Part shown: positions 55,158 to 64,000 of the stretch, in pieces
How positions within the stretch are numbered: position 1 is the first letter of the stretch
How the letters are laid out: every line of letters starts with the position of its first letter
From: Dysidea avara
Lineage: Eukaryota > Porifera > Demospongiae > Dictyoceratida > Dysideidae
DNA length: 64,000 bases
NCBI RefSeq assembly: GCF_963678975.1
Contig: NC_089280.1
Coordinates: 17,520,780 to 17,584,779 of the forward strand
Direction of reading: 5' to 3'
Translations under genes and position numbers: made by a program
The notes under the pieces: model-generated
Told to the model about the DNA's origin: nothing
The model's database searches: none
The model's input: the letters and a program-made list of their open reading frames with translations, nothing else

Positions 55158-56117
55158 ATACAAAGACAGCTTGACATTGCGGTATCTGTAAAATAGATGT
55201 ACAGATGAATGCAGTAAAGCCCTTGAGTGCAGCTGGTAAATGTTTCCAATTGTAGAAATGTATAGTAGGCCTCAACTTTTCATTAATGGATTCAGGCATG
55301 CTGGAATAACCCATGCTTTGCAGATGTTAAGGTCTTCTGATACATTGTGATAACTGTGTGTGTTTGATTGATTATTGAGTATAACTTTAGTTATAGACCA
55401 ATATCACGAGGGTCTTCATAATTGTATTCACAATATGATTGCACTACAAACTAGTGACTAATAGTATCTAAACTTATTTACTGTTATACATTGAGGGTTA
55501 GACAAGTGTAGTTATTTGTTGGTGGTGAGGAACTGAAGGAAACCAGAAGTTTATCTTCAAAGCATTGTGAAAAGTGGTTGTGCATCACTGAGTGTTGGTA
55601 ATTACTAAAGCATGGCTCACTGCCATAAGCAATGGTGACCATCATTGCGATAGCAAATGTGACTGGATCTGTGAGAACCCGACACAATCACGCAAGCCTA
55701 AATTTACAATTGAATACAAAGGGTGAAATACTTACGTATTATTGAAAACATCGTATTGTTAGTAAAGGAAAGGACTAACAATAAAAACTTAGATATCACA
55801 TCTTGTTTGCCTACTCAAGAGATCAAAAATCTTTGTTTCATTGCAGTAGACCCAAGGACACACAAGATATGAGCGTTTGTTTATGTCACTTCAAAGTGAT
55901 CGTAATGCGAACGATTTTTAATTAATTCATCTTGCATTGTCTTGAGCTTTCATTTTTTTGAGAGAGAGAGTTTAATTGGATTAATTGTTTGTTTAATCAG
56001 CAAAAATGTTTACAAAGCATATATGTCTACCATCTAAAGATATCCTACTACATGATACAAAAGATGCAGCTACTAACAAAGTTTCTACAACACAACAGTA
56101 ATACTGAGTGAGAGTTA

Positions 56118-56876
56118 CTAGACAGTACATCCCACTTTACGTATTTTCATTTCTGTGAATAATGGGATGTGCCATTTGTCACCAAGGTAAATAAACGCAT
56201 ATATCAGTGGTCCTGCATAGTTGTAGTTGAGGTTGATTCGAAAACAATTACTATGCCACCATCCACCTGTAGCATTAGGACCATGTCCATCAACTGCACA
56301 ATTTCTACTACTGTAGTCATTATCTCTATCCCGTGTGGTGAATGGATGTCCATTCAATGGTGGATAACCAAAAGAATCATAGGGAGTAATCCCAGTAAAT
56401 CCTGATATACTTAGTGTATAGTTTGTACTTGGTGATCCTACACTGAAGTGATTGTAGTGGAGATAAGTGTCAGTTCCATTGGCTAATGTGAGGTCTATCC
56501 ATAGTTCCCATTGTCCTTTACTGGTTAAGCAGTGTAGGAAGTGTAGTCCATACCAAAATTCTGTTTGGAGATTACCAAATCCTAGTTCATATTCCCACCA
56601 GAATCTATTGAAGTCTTCATTAACACCTTGTATTCTCCTCTGGATTACTATCCATCCTCCACCATCAGTTAGTGTGTCACAATATCCTTGTGCTGTATGT
56701 CCTGATGTGGTTGTTGAGCAAGGATCCCTGATGGTGTATATTCCTGGAGATGGTCTTTTTGTAGCAAAGTAGTTACCTTTAGCTGTAACACTACAACAGT
56801 TATCTATGACAGATCCATCAACTGTTGTAGCACTAACTAGAACTAGTACTGTTATAACAGTTGTAACAACAATCAT
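56118..56876 (-). CDS. Fibrinogen-related protein, FReD gene 8
   Basis: 252 codons from ATG 56876. It differs from gene 2 at few positions: NCCS, 'GLHFLHC', 'TYAFIFLGDKWHTPVFIE' against 'IYAFIYLGDKWHIPLFTE', and a final V for A. PYDSFGYPPLNGHP, YSSRN and the NAT sequon are shared. Type B promoter and a type A 3' flank, exactly as for gene 2. Genes 1-2 and 7-8 with their spacers therefore look like two copies of one two-gene repeat unit. Confidence 0.92.
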   Translation of the reverse strand: MIVVTTVITVLVLVSATTVDGSVIDNCCSVTAKGNYFATKRPSPGIYTIRDPCSTTTSGHTAQGYCDTLTDGGGWIVIQRRIQGVNEDFNRFWWEYELGFGNLQTEFWYGLHFLHCLTSKGQWELWIDLTLANGTDTYLHYNHFSVGSPSTNYTLSISGFTGITPYDSFGYPPLNGHPFTTRDRDNDYSSRNCAVDGHGPNATGGWWHSNCFRINLNYNYAGPLIYAFIYLGDKWHIPLFTEMKIRKVGCTV

Positions 56877-56966
56877 TGTCAACTATCAACTTTACTGCTA
56901 CTAAAAGATAGACTGAAATGATTAGTAGACCAATAACTTTATTGCCATATACACTTCCTAATAAGA
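56877..56966 (-). promoter_or_regulatory. FReD gene 8 promoter, type B
   Basis: CCTAATAAGA at 56957-56966, 81 bases before the ATG. It is practically the same sequence as the gene 2 promoter. Confidence 0.5.
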
Positions 56967-57673
56967 GTGTTTTTGAGCATTCTGTATAATATCCTTATAG
57001 AGTCTTATTGTCTATATATGGTAACAAACATGTAGCTCCTTGTTATTACAATCTATTATTGTTATGGAAACACCCATGTATACTTAGCATGTTCGTCTAC
57101 TGAATTTTATTGCACTTTACCCTTCCCTTACATGGGTGTAATAGTGATAATCTGTACCAGTTGTTAATTATATTCTCCTGTGTGAGAGAGTATATTGTAA
57201 TTGTCCAATTTGTAGTTAGGTGGTTTTCAAGTTAACAGGTTGGGTGAGATGCTCCCAGCCAGATGGTGATGTTGTTAGTCAAACGATTCATCAGTACGTG
57301 TTCCTTATAAAATATTGAATTTTGTTTTTGCCAGAGTTATAATCGATAATGTGGCATCACAAATTGCTATCTGCTCTTCCCTACCTGCTACTAACACTAA
57401 CTCAATAGTTTTTTCTCTTACGAACAACTTTGTTCAGGGTTCAGCTTCGTATTCCATATGGTTAGCTGCTATGGAGCTCTAAATTTGTAAATTTTTGTCT
57501 ATCTTCATTCTAAATGGCAATTATACAGCTTTATTTCTAGTGAATTGTTTATAGAATTCATGGTTGGCTCTTGGTGCTCTTGACTACTTAAATGATGTTG
57601 CAATTGTAAAAAACAAAATATTTTGAAACTAATTAAATCTAAATATGGGTTGGATTCCTTCTTTACTTAGTTG
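56967..57673. repeat. Spacer block B, copy 3, left part
   Basis: Matches 30211-30930. It is interrupted by the hAT element at 57674, and TAGTTG at 57668-57673 is the left target duplicate. Small deletions relative to copies 1 and 2 are visible, for example in the 'ctactaacactaactcaata' stretch near 57388. Confidence 0.8.
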
Positions 57674-60600
57674 CAAAGCCTGAAATTACAGTCGGACATC
57701 GGACAATTTCCGACCATTTTCAGCAACTGTCCGACCAAGTATCACTTTGTGCGGACATGTTGTCCGAGCCATTCAAAAGCTACAGTATTGCATGGATAAT
57801 AAATACGAGAGAATGAAAATCATTAACCTGGCAAAGCGGCTTAAGGAGGTGTTACCGTAAGGAAAGTCTTCCACATGCATCATCGCATCGCATCATCAAT
57901 CGCTGCATCGCTGGTAAGATAGTCACGTAACAAGTTTAAAAGCACATGAGCAAGTGCTAATTTTACAAAAGAAAAAATTCTCCTCCTGTTGAGAAACGGA
58001 GGAAGCTGTACTCGGGTTAATGATGCTGGTATCACTCTGCAGTGTATCATACAGTATGTATTAAACCGTTTACTTGTTCGTTGAGAACTATGTTGATTTA
58101 GTGCATACTGATTTTCGCTCGCTAAACTTTATCGTTGGTGCGCCACTAAGTCTGGCTTGCTGGGGAGCATGCCTAGCCCGCCTCTAGTTCAACATTTTAT
58201 AGAGTTCTCACAGTTAAATAAATAACTAAAGAAATTAAGACACTTTAAATAGTTTAATTGGTAAAGCAGGTATCCTGATGAAAACGCCCGAAACAGTTTA
58301 GCGAGCTAGAATATCAATGGCCTAGTTACTGTAGTAAACTAATTCGTGTTTTAATCCAGGCTAGGGATGTTGCCAGTGTTTTAGTGAGTGTACTCCAGAC
58401 TTACGTACAATGTCCAAGAGGAGTTGTAGTAGCTCAAATGGTGATCAAGACTCTTCCAGTTCCACGAAGCGTCATAAAGTGAAAGTGACCACCTTCCAGA
58501 AATGGGTCAGAGACTACGACCGTGTATACAACACTGCAATGTGGCTGGATTCTGAAGCATCATGGCATAATGGAGAAAAGGTAGTAGAGAAGCTTAAATG
58601 TAAAGTATGCACTAAGTATAGAGAAAGAATTATTGGTCGGAAAAATTTTAGTATGAAGTGGATTGAAGGGGCAGATAGTGTACGCACCACCAATGTGATC
58701 GATCATGCCAAGACAGACCAACATGTCCAAGCCATGAAACTTCAACAAATGGAGGTAGCACAAAGTAGAGGTGTGGACTCTACTGCATTTATGCCAATTG
58801 TGCAATCACTCAATACCATTTCAGAGGAAGAACGCAAAAAATTAAGGATGAAATTTGATACTGCGTATTTTGTAGCAGTCGAACAAATTGCATATCAAAA
58901 ATATCCAAAAATATGTGAGTTACAAATAAAACATGGTGTAAACTTAGGTAGTTCATACTTAAATGAAAATGCTGCAAAGGAGTTTGTGCAATATATTGCT
59001 GAGTCAAAACGCCAGTCAATATTGTTGTCAGTTTAGAAGGCAGCATTCTTTTCCATCTTAATGGATGGATCTACAGACTCCTCTAATACTGAAAATGAAA
59101 TGTTATTTATTATGTGGTGTGAAGTTGATAGTGATGATCACATGATACATTCAAGGATGGCTTGCCTGTCTATGCATACACCACTCCACACAAATGCTGA
59201 GGTTTGTTTGAGTCCCTCCAACAAGGACTTCATTTGTTGGGTATAACCAGTGTTACACAGGAAACTTGTAGTGGTTTAGTGGGCATTGCCACAGATGGGG
59301 CATCATCTAATATTGCTGGAAATGGGCTACATGGGTTGGTTGAGGAAAAGCTCCCCTGGGTGGTTTGGATGTGGTGCTTGGCACACAGAACTGAATTAGC
59401 TATAAACAATGCCCTCTCTAGTACTTCTTGCTTTAAGCTAATAGATGACATGCTTCTGCGATTATATTACCTTTATCAGAAGTCTCCGAAAAAGTGCAGA
59501 GAGTTGGCAAATATTATATCTGATCTTACTGAAGTTTATGAAATAAATAATCAAGGGGAACAAGGCCAATTCGAGCTTGTGGCACACGTTGGGTATGCCA
59601 TAAAGTCAGTGCAATGAAAAGGGTCTTGGCCAAGTTTGGAGCTTACACTGCTCATCTCTGCACTTTGTCTGAGGACTCATCAGTAAAGGCTACCGATCGT
59701 TGCAAGTTTATTGGGTATTTAAGCAAATGGACTGATGCTAAATATCTATTGGGTTGTGCAGTGTTTGTTGATCTTCTCACACCATGCTCAATTTTTTCCA
59801 AAACCATGCAGGCTGATGAATTAGATATAGTCAGTGCATTTACGTACTTACTTAAAACTGTTGAGAAACTAAAGAAAAAACCTCTATCTAAGTGGGACAC
59901 TTATGCTACCATTGTTAAAAAAGTGATTCAGGTAAATGGAAAACATATGTACCAAGGGCAAGAACTTAAGCATTTTTCAGAAACTAAATCCTATTTTGAA
60001 AACCACTATAATGAATTTTGCCAGTTGGTGGTGGAGAATCTGCGTACAAGGTTACAGTGGTCAGATATGCAATTGTTCAGGGATGTCATCTTTGTGCTAG
60101 CTACACAAGGCTGGGAGACGATCCTGCAGGAAGATGAGGAAAAGTATGTTATTGATATTGATGAGGATAATGTAGTTGCTGGTAATGAGGATGACAGTAA
60201 CGATGACTCTCAACCATCGTCAGATTCCTTAGATGCTTTAGACAGGTTGGTGGATCATTTCAGAATACCATTGGAATCTGCTGGGGCTGATATCAATGAA
60301 ATCCAGCAAGAATTTAGGTCTATGGTGGAGTATTCCATTCAATTTATTTCACTGTCTACAATGAATTACAAGTTGGTGTGGTGGCGTTTGTTTAATTGTC
60401 CAAGCTCATCAGAGTGGCGAAATGCCCTCCTTTTAGCCAAAATATTGTTTTCGTTACCAACATCTAATGGTAAGGTAGAAAGAGCCTTTTCACAGATGAA
60501 CCTCATTAAAACTACAAAGAGACGTTCCCTGTGTTAAAAAAGTTTGGATAATTTAGTTTCATTAAATGTTGATAAATGTCCACTCCAAGACTTTTCGGCA

Positions 60601-61157
60601 GATTCATCTATAGACTTGTGGTGGGGAGCCAAGCAGAGGAGACCTTCCCATGGCCCACGAAAACATTACAAGAAGCGGTGTTCTAAAGGGAAAGGAAAGT
60701 CGGCAGGTGACTCTCAGCCAAGCTTGGAATGTGATGTGGTAGTTCTGGATGATGAGGAAATTGAATACGATGCAGACGGTGATGAAAAAGAGGATGAGGA
60801 GCAAGGACAAAAGTTTGTACTTGATGACTGGGATGATTGGGTTTTGTAATGGCTTCACCGCTTGTGTAATTTACATTGTCACATGTGTATTTGGTAATTT
60901 ACTTCACCTTATCACTTATTACTCACCTTGTCACTTATTACTTTACCTTGTCACTTATTACATTACTTTCTCACTTGTGTATTTATTTACTTTATACTTT
61001 GTGAATGTCACTTGTGCATGAAGGTAGTTATATGTATTTCAGTACTGTACATTGAAATTTATGCTATGGTAATGTCTGACCAAAAGTTAAAATGTCTGAA
61101 CACTTAGTTGTTCAGACACTTTGTCAGGACAGTTTTAAGAAGTAATTTCAGGCTCTG
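57674..61157 (+). mobile_element. hAT transposon, 3.5 kb, inserted in spacer block B
   Basis: The ends are inverted repeats, CAAAGCCTGAAATTAC on the left and the reverse complement of CAGAGCCTGAAATTAC on the right. The direct repeat TAGTTG flanks both sides (57668-57673 and 61158-61163), and uninterrupted 'ttagtyggtgcaagcac' sites are present in the other block B copies. Subterminal regions contain many 'gtcyga' and 'tccgacc' motifs, typical transposase-binding repeats. It contains one transposase gene, now broken. Confidence 0.88.
58410..60849 (+). pseudogene. hAT-family transposase, inactivated
   Basis: Starts at ATG 58410 with a Ser/Lys-rich N-terminus, then a zinc-finger-like segment (CKVC ... 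HAKTDQH), then hAT core landmarks: 'FFSILMDGSTDSSNTE', 'GIATDGASSNIAGNG', 'CLAHRTELAINNA', 'GTRWVCHK', and the C-terminal dimerisation motif 'SLPTSNGKVERAFSQMNLIK'. The closest general type is the hAT group related to vertebrate ZNF862/KIAA1586-like proteins. It is broken by an in-frame TAG (59034-59036), frameshifts near 59202 and 59570, and an in-frame TAA (60535-60537). The acidic tail ends at 60849. Disruptions are few, so inactivation is recent. Confidence 0.85.
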
Positions 61158-61422
61158 TAGTTGGTACAGGCACCTGTCAGTACAGTGTAATTAGTAAAGC
61201 TTCATAAATGCTCCTAACTTTTCTAAGGATAGACAAAGAGTGGGTGACCATTTGACTTCAAAAACACTAGAAAGCTACAGAAGGCTAAGTCCTGTCCAAA
61301 AGGAGCACAATTAAACAAATGGTTGTGGTCATACAAGTTGATGATGGATAACAGGCAATCGAAGCTATGCTATACAATTGTTCAGCCACTTGATTACCAC
61401 CTAGCCATTACATTACACCAAG

Positions 61423-61480
61423 TGAGTCTTACAAGCCATGCAAGTCTTACAAGCCATGCAGGTCTTACAAGCCATGCAAG
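61423..61480. repeat. 18-base tandem repeat, three copies
   Basis: The unit 'agtcttacaagccatgca' occurs three times with one substitution. The homologous places in block B copies 1 and 2 (near 31190 and 50118) have it once, so the expansion is specific to this copy. Confidence 0.88.
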
Positions 61481-61978
61481 TGAATTGAACATGCAGTGGT
61501 TTTGAATTTATGCTCCTTTATTTCTTGTAACTTTCAATTGACTTCATCACTAGGTTGTTAATCGATAGTGTTGTCATAATCACATAGTCACATATGTACT
61601 ACAAGATTGTTCAAAGGTGGTTTCCAGATTGGTAATGACCTAGTTATACTGCAAGGGTCTGGGGTACAGCCCCCAGCTGCTGACAGATTTTAAACATTAG
61701 AATGCTTCAAAATTTATTTGGCTAATTGATTTCACAGACAGAAAACTATTGTCAATTTATGCTTTGTTCTGAGTCCTAAATGTAAATTATGGCCAGTCAG
61801 TTATCCAAATTCCCCAACTGGAATGAAAAGTCAAGATTTGGTTGCTAAATTACACTATCCTTTTAAGTTCTTTACATTTTTAAAATTATATTCTGTTATG
61901 AGTTTTGACTACTCTATTAGAATACAACTGACTGTTCTATTAGAGTATCTCGATATTATACAGGTTTTTAACCAGGCT

Positions 61979-62046
61979 GTGTGTGTGTATGTGTGTGTGT
62001 ACCTATCTACCTATCTATCTATCTATCTATCTATCTACCTATCTAT
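61979..62046. repeat. GT and CTAT microsatellites
   Basis: A 'gtgtgtgtatgtgtgtgtgt' run followed by (CTAT)n with interspersed 'ctac' units. Confidence 0.9.
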
Positions 62047-63038
62047 GTTTGTCCGTATGCACCCATGTGAGCAAAATCATTAATGATAAAAGCAGCTTTT
62101 ACGTAAGAAGTAAAAATGAAATGAAGTCTGTATTAACTTACGCACAGGCAAACTCTGCTCTAAGGTTGAGTCTAAGGTGGTTTCTTTTCAGCGGTACGAG
62201 TGTGGCGACTTTCCTCAGACTTTATGGATTACCTTCCCTCTGGGCTTTACAGATGTTTAACAATTGAGAAACAACAGTGCAGCCTCGTAAACTACCCGAA
62301 AAAAAGGAATAGCCTATCCCTTCGAGTTGGGAAAGGGGACGTATCCCCGAAGTACACAAACGAAAATGAAGAGCAGCTTTGAGGCTTTGTCGAGAGGATT
62401 TGTGGAAAAAACTATATTCAAACTACAGAACAGTTTAGAAGATACTTCTGTGTGTAATATGTTGTTAAAAGCGGATTCTTTAATAAGCGCTTCCTTAGCA
62501 GTGCATAGCAACATAATTGAAGAATTACGAATTACAAAATCTGAGAATTACAGTAAATTAATTATGCATTATTGCACAACATAATGAAGTAGTAATACAT
62601 AGTTGGTTAATTCCAGATGAGTTGGCTAGCTGCATGGCGCCTGGTTTTTAGAAGTAGCACAACGTCAACTTGTTTCAACACATACTATCCTTCTCCCTTA
62701 ATCTTTGAGGGTATAATTATACTACTTTCGTTCTGATTATATGTGGTGATAGTCCTGCACACAAGCCTACAAGTTAAAATTTCAGAGGGGGTTTCCGGAA
62801 CCCCAGGAAACCCCCTAAATGTGTCCCTGGTACTATAAGTTATTTTATGATGCATTGTTGACCATGACCTTACTACTGACTCTGTAAATAACACATTTAA
62901 TCAACGGTGTTTAGGGAAACAAATTACAAATGTTAATAAGTACATGCACACTATCTAAAGATATCCTACTACATGATACAAAGGATGCAGCTACTAATAA
63001 AGTTTCTACAACACAACAGTAATGCTGAGTAAGGGTCA

Positions 63039-63796
63039 CTAGGCAGTACATTCCACTTTACGTATTTTCATTTCTGTCAATACTGGAGTGTGCCATTTGT
63101 CACATTTGAAGTGAATAAATGCTTGTGTTGGTGGTCCTGCATAGTTGTAGTTGAGGTTGATTAGAAAGCATCCATTATGCCACCACCCACCTGTACCATT
63201 AATACCACGTTGCTTAACTGCACAATTTGTGCTACTGAACTTGTCATTGTCTCTATCACAAGTGGTGAATTGTTGTCCTGCATGATAATTGAATGGATCC
63301 CGTGGAGTAATCCCAGTAAATCCTGATATGCTTAGTGTATAGTTTGTACTTGGTGATCCTACGCTGAAGTGATTGTAGTGGAAATAAGTGTCAGTTCCAT
63401 TGGCAAATGTGAGGTCTATCCATAGTTCCCATTGTCCTTTACTGGTTAAGCAGTGTAGGGAGTGTAGTTCGTACCAAACTTCAGTTTGGAGATTACCAAA
63501 TCCTAGTTCATATTCCACCAGAATCGATTGAAGTCTTCATTAACACGTTGTATTCTCCTCTGGATTACTATCCATCCTCCACCATCAGTTAGTGTGTCAC
63601 AATATCCTTGTGCTGTATGTCCTGATGTGGTTGTTGAGCAGGTGTCCCTGATAGTATATATTCCTGGAGATGGTCTGTTTGTAGCAAAGTAGTTACCTTT
63701 AGCTGTAGCACTACAACAGTTATCTATGACAGATCCATCAACTGTTGTAGCACTAACTAGAACTAGTACTGTTATAACAGTTGTAACACCAATCAT
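63039..63796 (-). pseudogene. Fibrinogen-related gene, FReD gene 9, frameshifted
   Basis: The ATG is at 63796. A single C is missing within 63514-63516 ('attccacc' where all others have 'attcccacc'), which shifts the frame after 'NEDFNRFWW'. The remainder (63039-63518) reads on in another frame to the usual C-terminus. Additional substitutions hit conserved positions: T for P in 'DPC', E for G in 'WYELHSLHC', C for R before the calcium loop, and E for G in the last 'VECTA'. The variable half (PRDPFNYHAGQQ, 'KFSSTN', 'KQRGINGTGG') is distinct and would carry an NGT sequon. Its CArG-like box is also altered. An assembly error at the single base cannot be excluded. Confidence 0.85.
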
Positions 63797-64000
63797 TGTC
63801 AACTATCAACTTTACTGCTACTAAATTATTCACTAAAATGGTTCTAGTCAGTACATCACATAGTTTTAGAGTCTTTTATGCTTTCTAGTAAGGTCATTTT
63901 AGGGTCACGTGATTTGTATGATGTTTAATATTGCGGTTTATTCCCATATTTGGGTTATACGTGTGTTCATGTAGGAAAAAGTTACCCACAAGAATAGTTG
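63797..64000. promoter_or_regulatory. FReD gene 9 upstream region, decayed type A promoter
   Basis: Homologous to the type A promoters. The box reads TCTAGTAAGG (63884-63893) instead of CCTAATAAGG, and the TATA position reads 'tagttttagag' in place of 'taattttatag'. Block A sequence continues to the window end ('gttacccacaag'). Confidence 0.6.

Larger units (their letters stand above)
53019..56117. repeat. Spacer block A, copy 4 (FReD 7 to FReD 8)
   Basis: Matches copy 1 (26307-29361) best. It retains the pogo C-terminal fragment and the complete hAT-type MITE. Its 3' portion (55260-56117) is the FReD flank shared by genes 2, 5, 6 and 8. No intact gene is recognised. Confidence 0.8.
61164..63038. 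repeat. Spacer block B, copy 3, right part, and FReD 9 3' flank
   Basis: 61164-61570 continues block B. An about 1 kb piece present in copies 1 and 2 is then missing, and 61605-61690 matches the region near 32475. After that the sequence is different, with a (CTAT)n repeat at 62000-62045 and short open frames without domains (for example 62366-62584). From about 62850 it resembles the 3' flank of gene 1 ('cacatttaatcaac'). Confidence 0.65.

Noticed and set aside
62366-62584. 73-codon frame beginning MKSSFEALSRG
   Set aside because: No family recognised, no splice context, and the region is a patchwork of repeats. Not reported as a gene.
25450-63796. A reverse-transcriptase-driven (diversity-generating) mechanism for FReD variation
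   Set aside because: The only reverse-transcriptase sequence is a dead LINE 3' end, and no template repeat with adenine-biased changes is visible. Duplication and recombination explain the pattern.

Overview
The window looks like nuclear DNA of a non-bilaterian animal, most likely a demosponge. It is AT-rich, its introns are short (about 49-91 bases wherever no transposon has landed), it is full of small DNA transposons, and its gene content (NACHT-LRR receptor, TRAF adaptor, a large family of secreted fibrinogen-domain proteins) matches expanded sponge innate-immune families. The species assignment is inference; no taxon marker gene is present.

Layout. 1-3442: no convincing gene, a few dispersed repeats. 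3443-10068: a divergent immune pair, a single-exon TRAF-like adaptor on the minus strand and a seven-exon CARD-like/NACHT/LRR (NLR) receptor on the plus strand, with their start codons 308 bases apart and a perfect NF-kB-type motif between them. 10350-11935: two tandem phosphatidylethanolamine N-methyltransferase (PEMT) genes on the minus strand, one intact and one broken by frameshifts. 12692-13489: an 0.8 kb hAT-type MITE with an exact 8-base target duplication. 14915-24498: eight exons of an SLC9-type Na+/H+ exchanger on the plus strand, which stop in mid-domain with no further exon found. 25450-63796: nine fibrinogen-related (FReD) genes on the minus strand, eight open and one frameshifted, embedded in duplicated spacer blocks (called A, B and C here) that carry decayed pogo-like transposase, MITEs, a Helitron-type gene fragment inside an inverted-repeat insertion, a LINE 3' end, a piggyBac-like MITE and a 3.5 kb hAT element.

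The FReD proteins are the most interesting part. Each is about 252 residues with a signal peptide. The first ~162 residues are almost invariant between copies, while short stretches of the last ~90 residues, around the calcium site and the expected ligand face, differ strongly. The similarity of the variable half follows the flank downstream of each gene and the promoter type follows the flank upstream, so copies appear to have been exchanged by recombination inside the conserved half. A CArG-box-like motif sits at a fixed distance upstream of the genes (89, 81 or 73 bases for the three promoter types) and has decayed in front of the frameshifted copy.

Taken together the window holds a sensor (NLR), a signalling adaptor (TRAF) and a bank of secreted recognition-type molecules (FReDs). 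That they work in one pathway is not shown by the sequence.

Translation starts were placed at ATG codons. Gene models with introns were built by hand from GT/AG sites, phase and family conservation.
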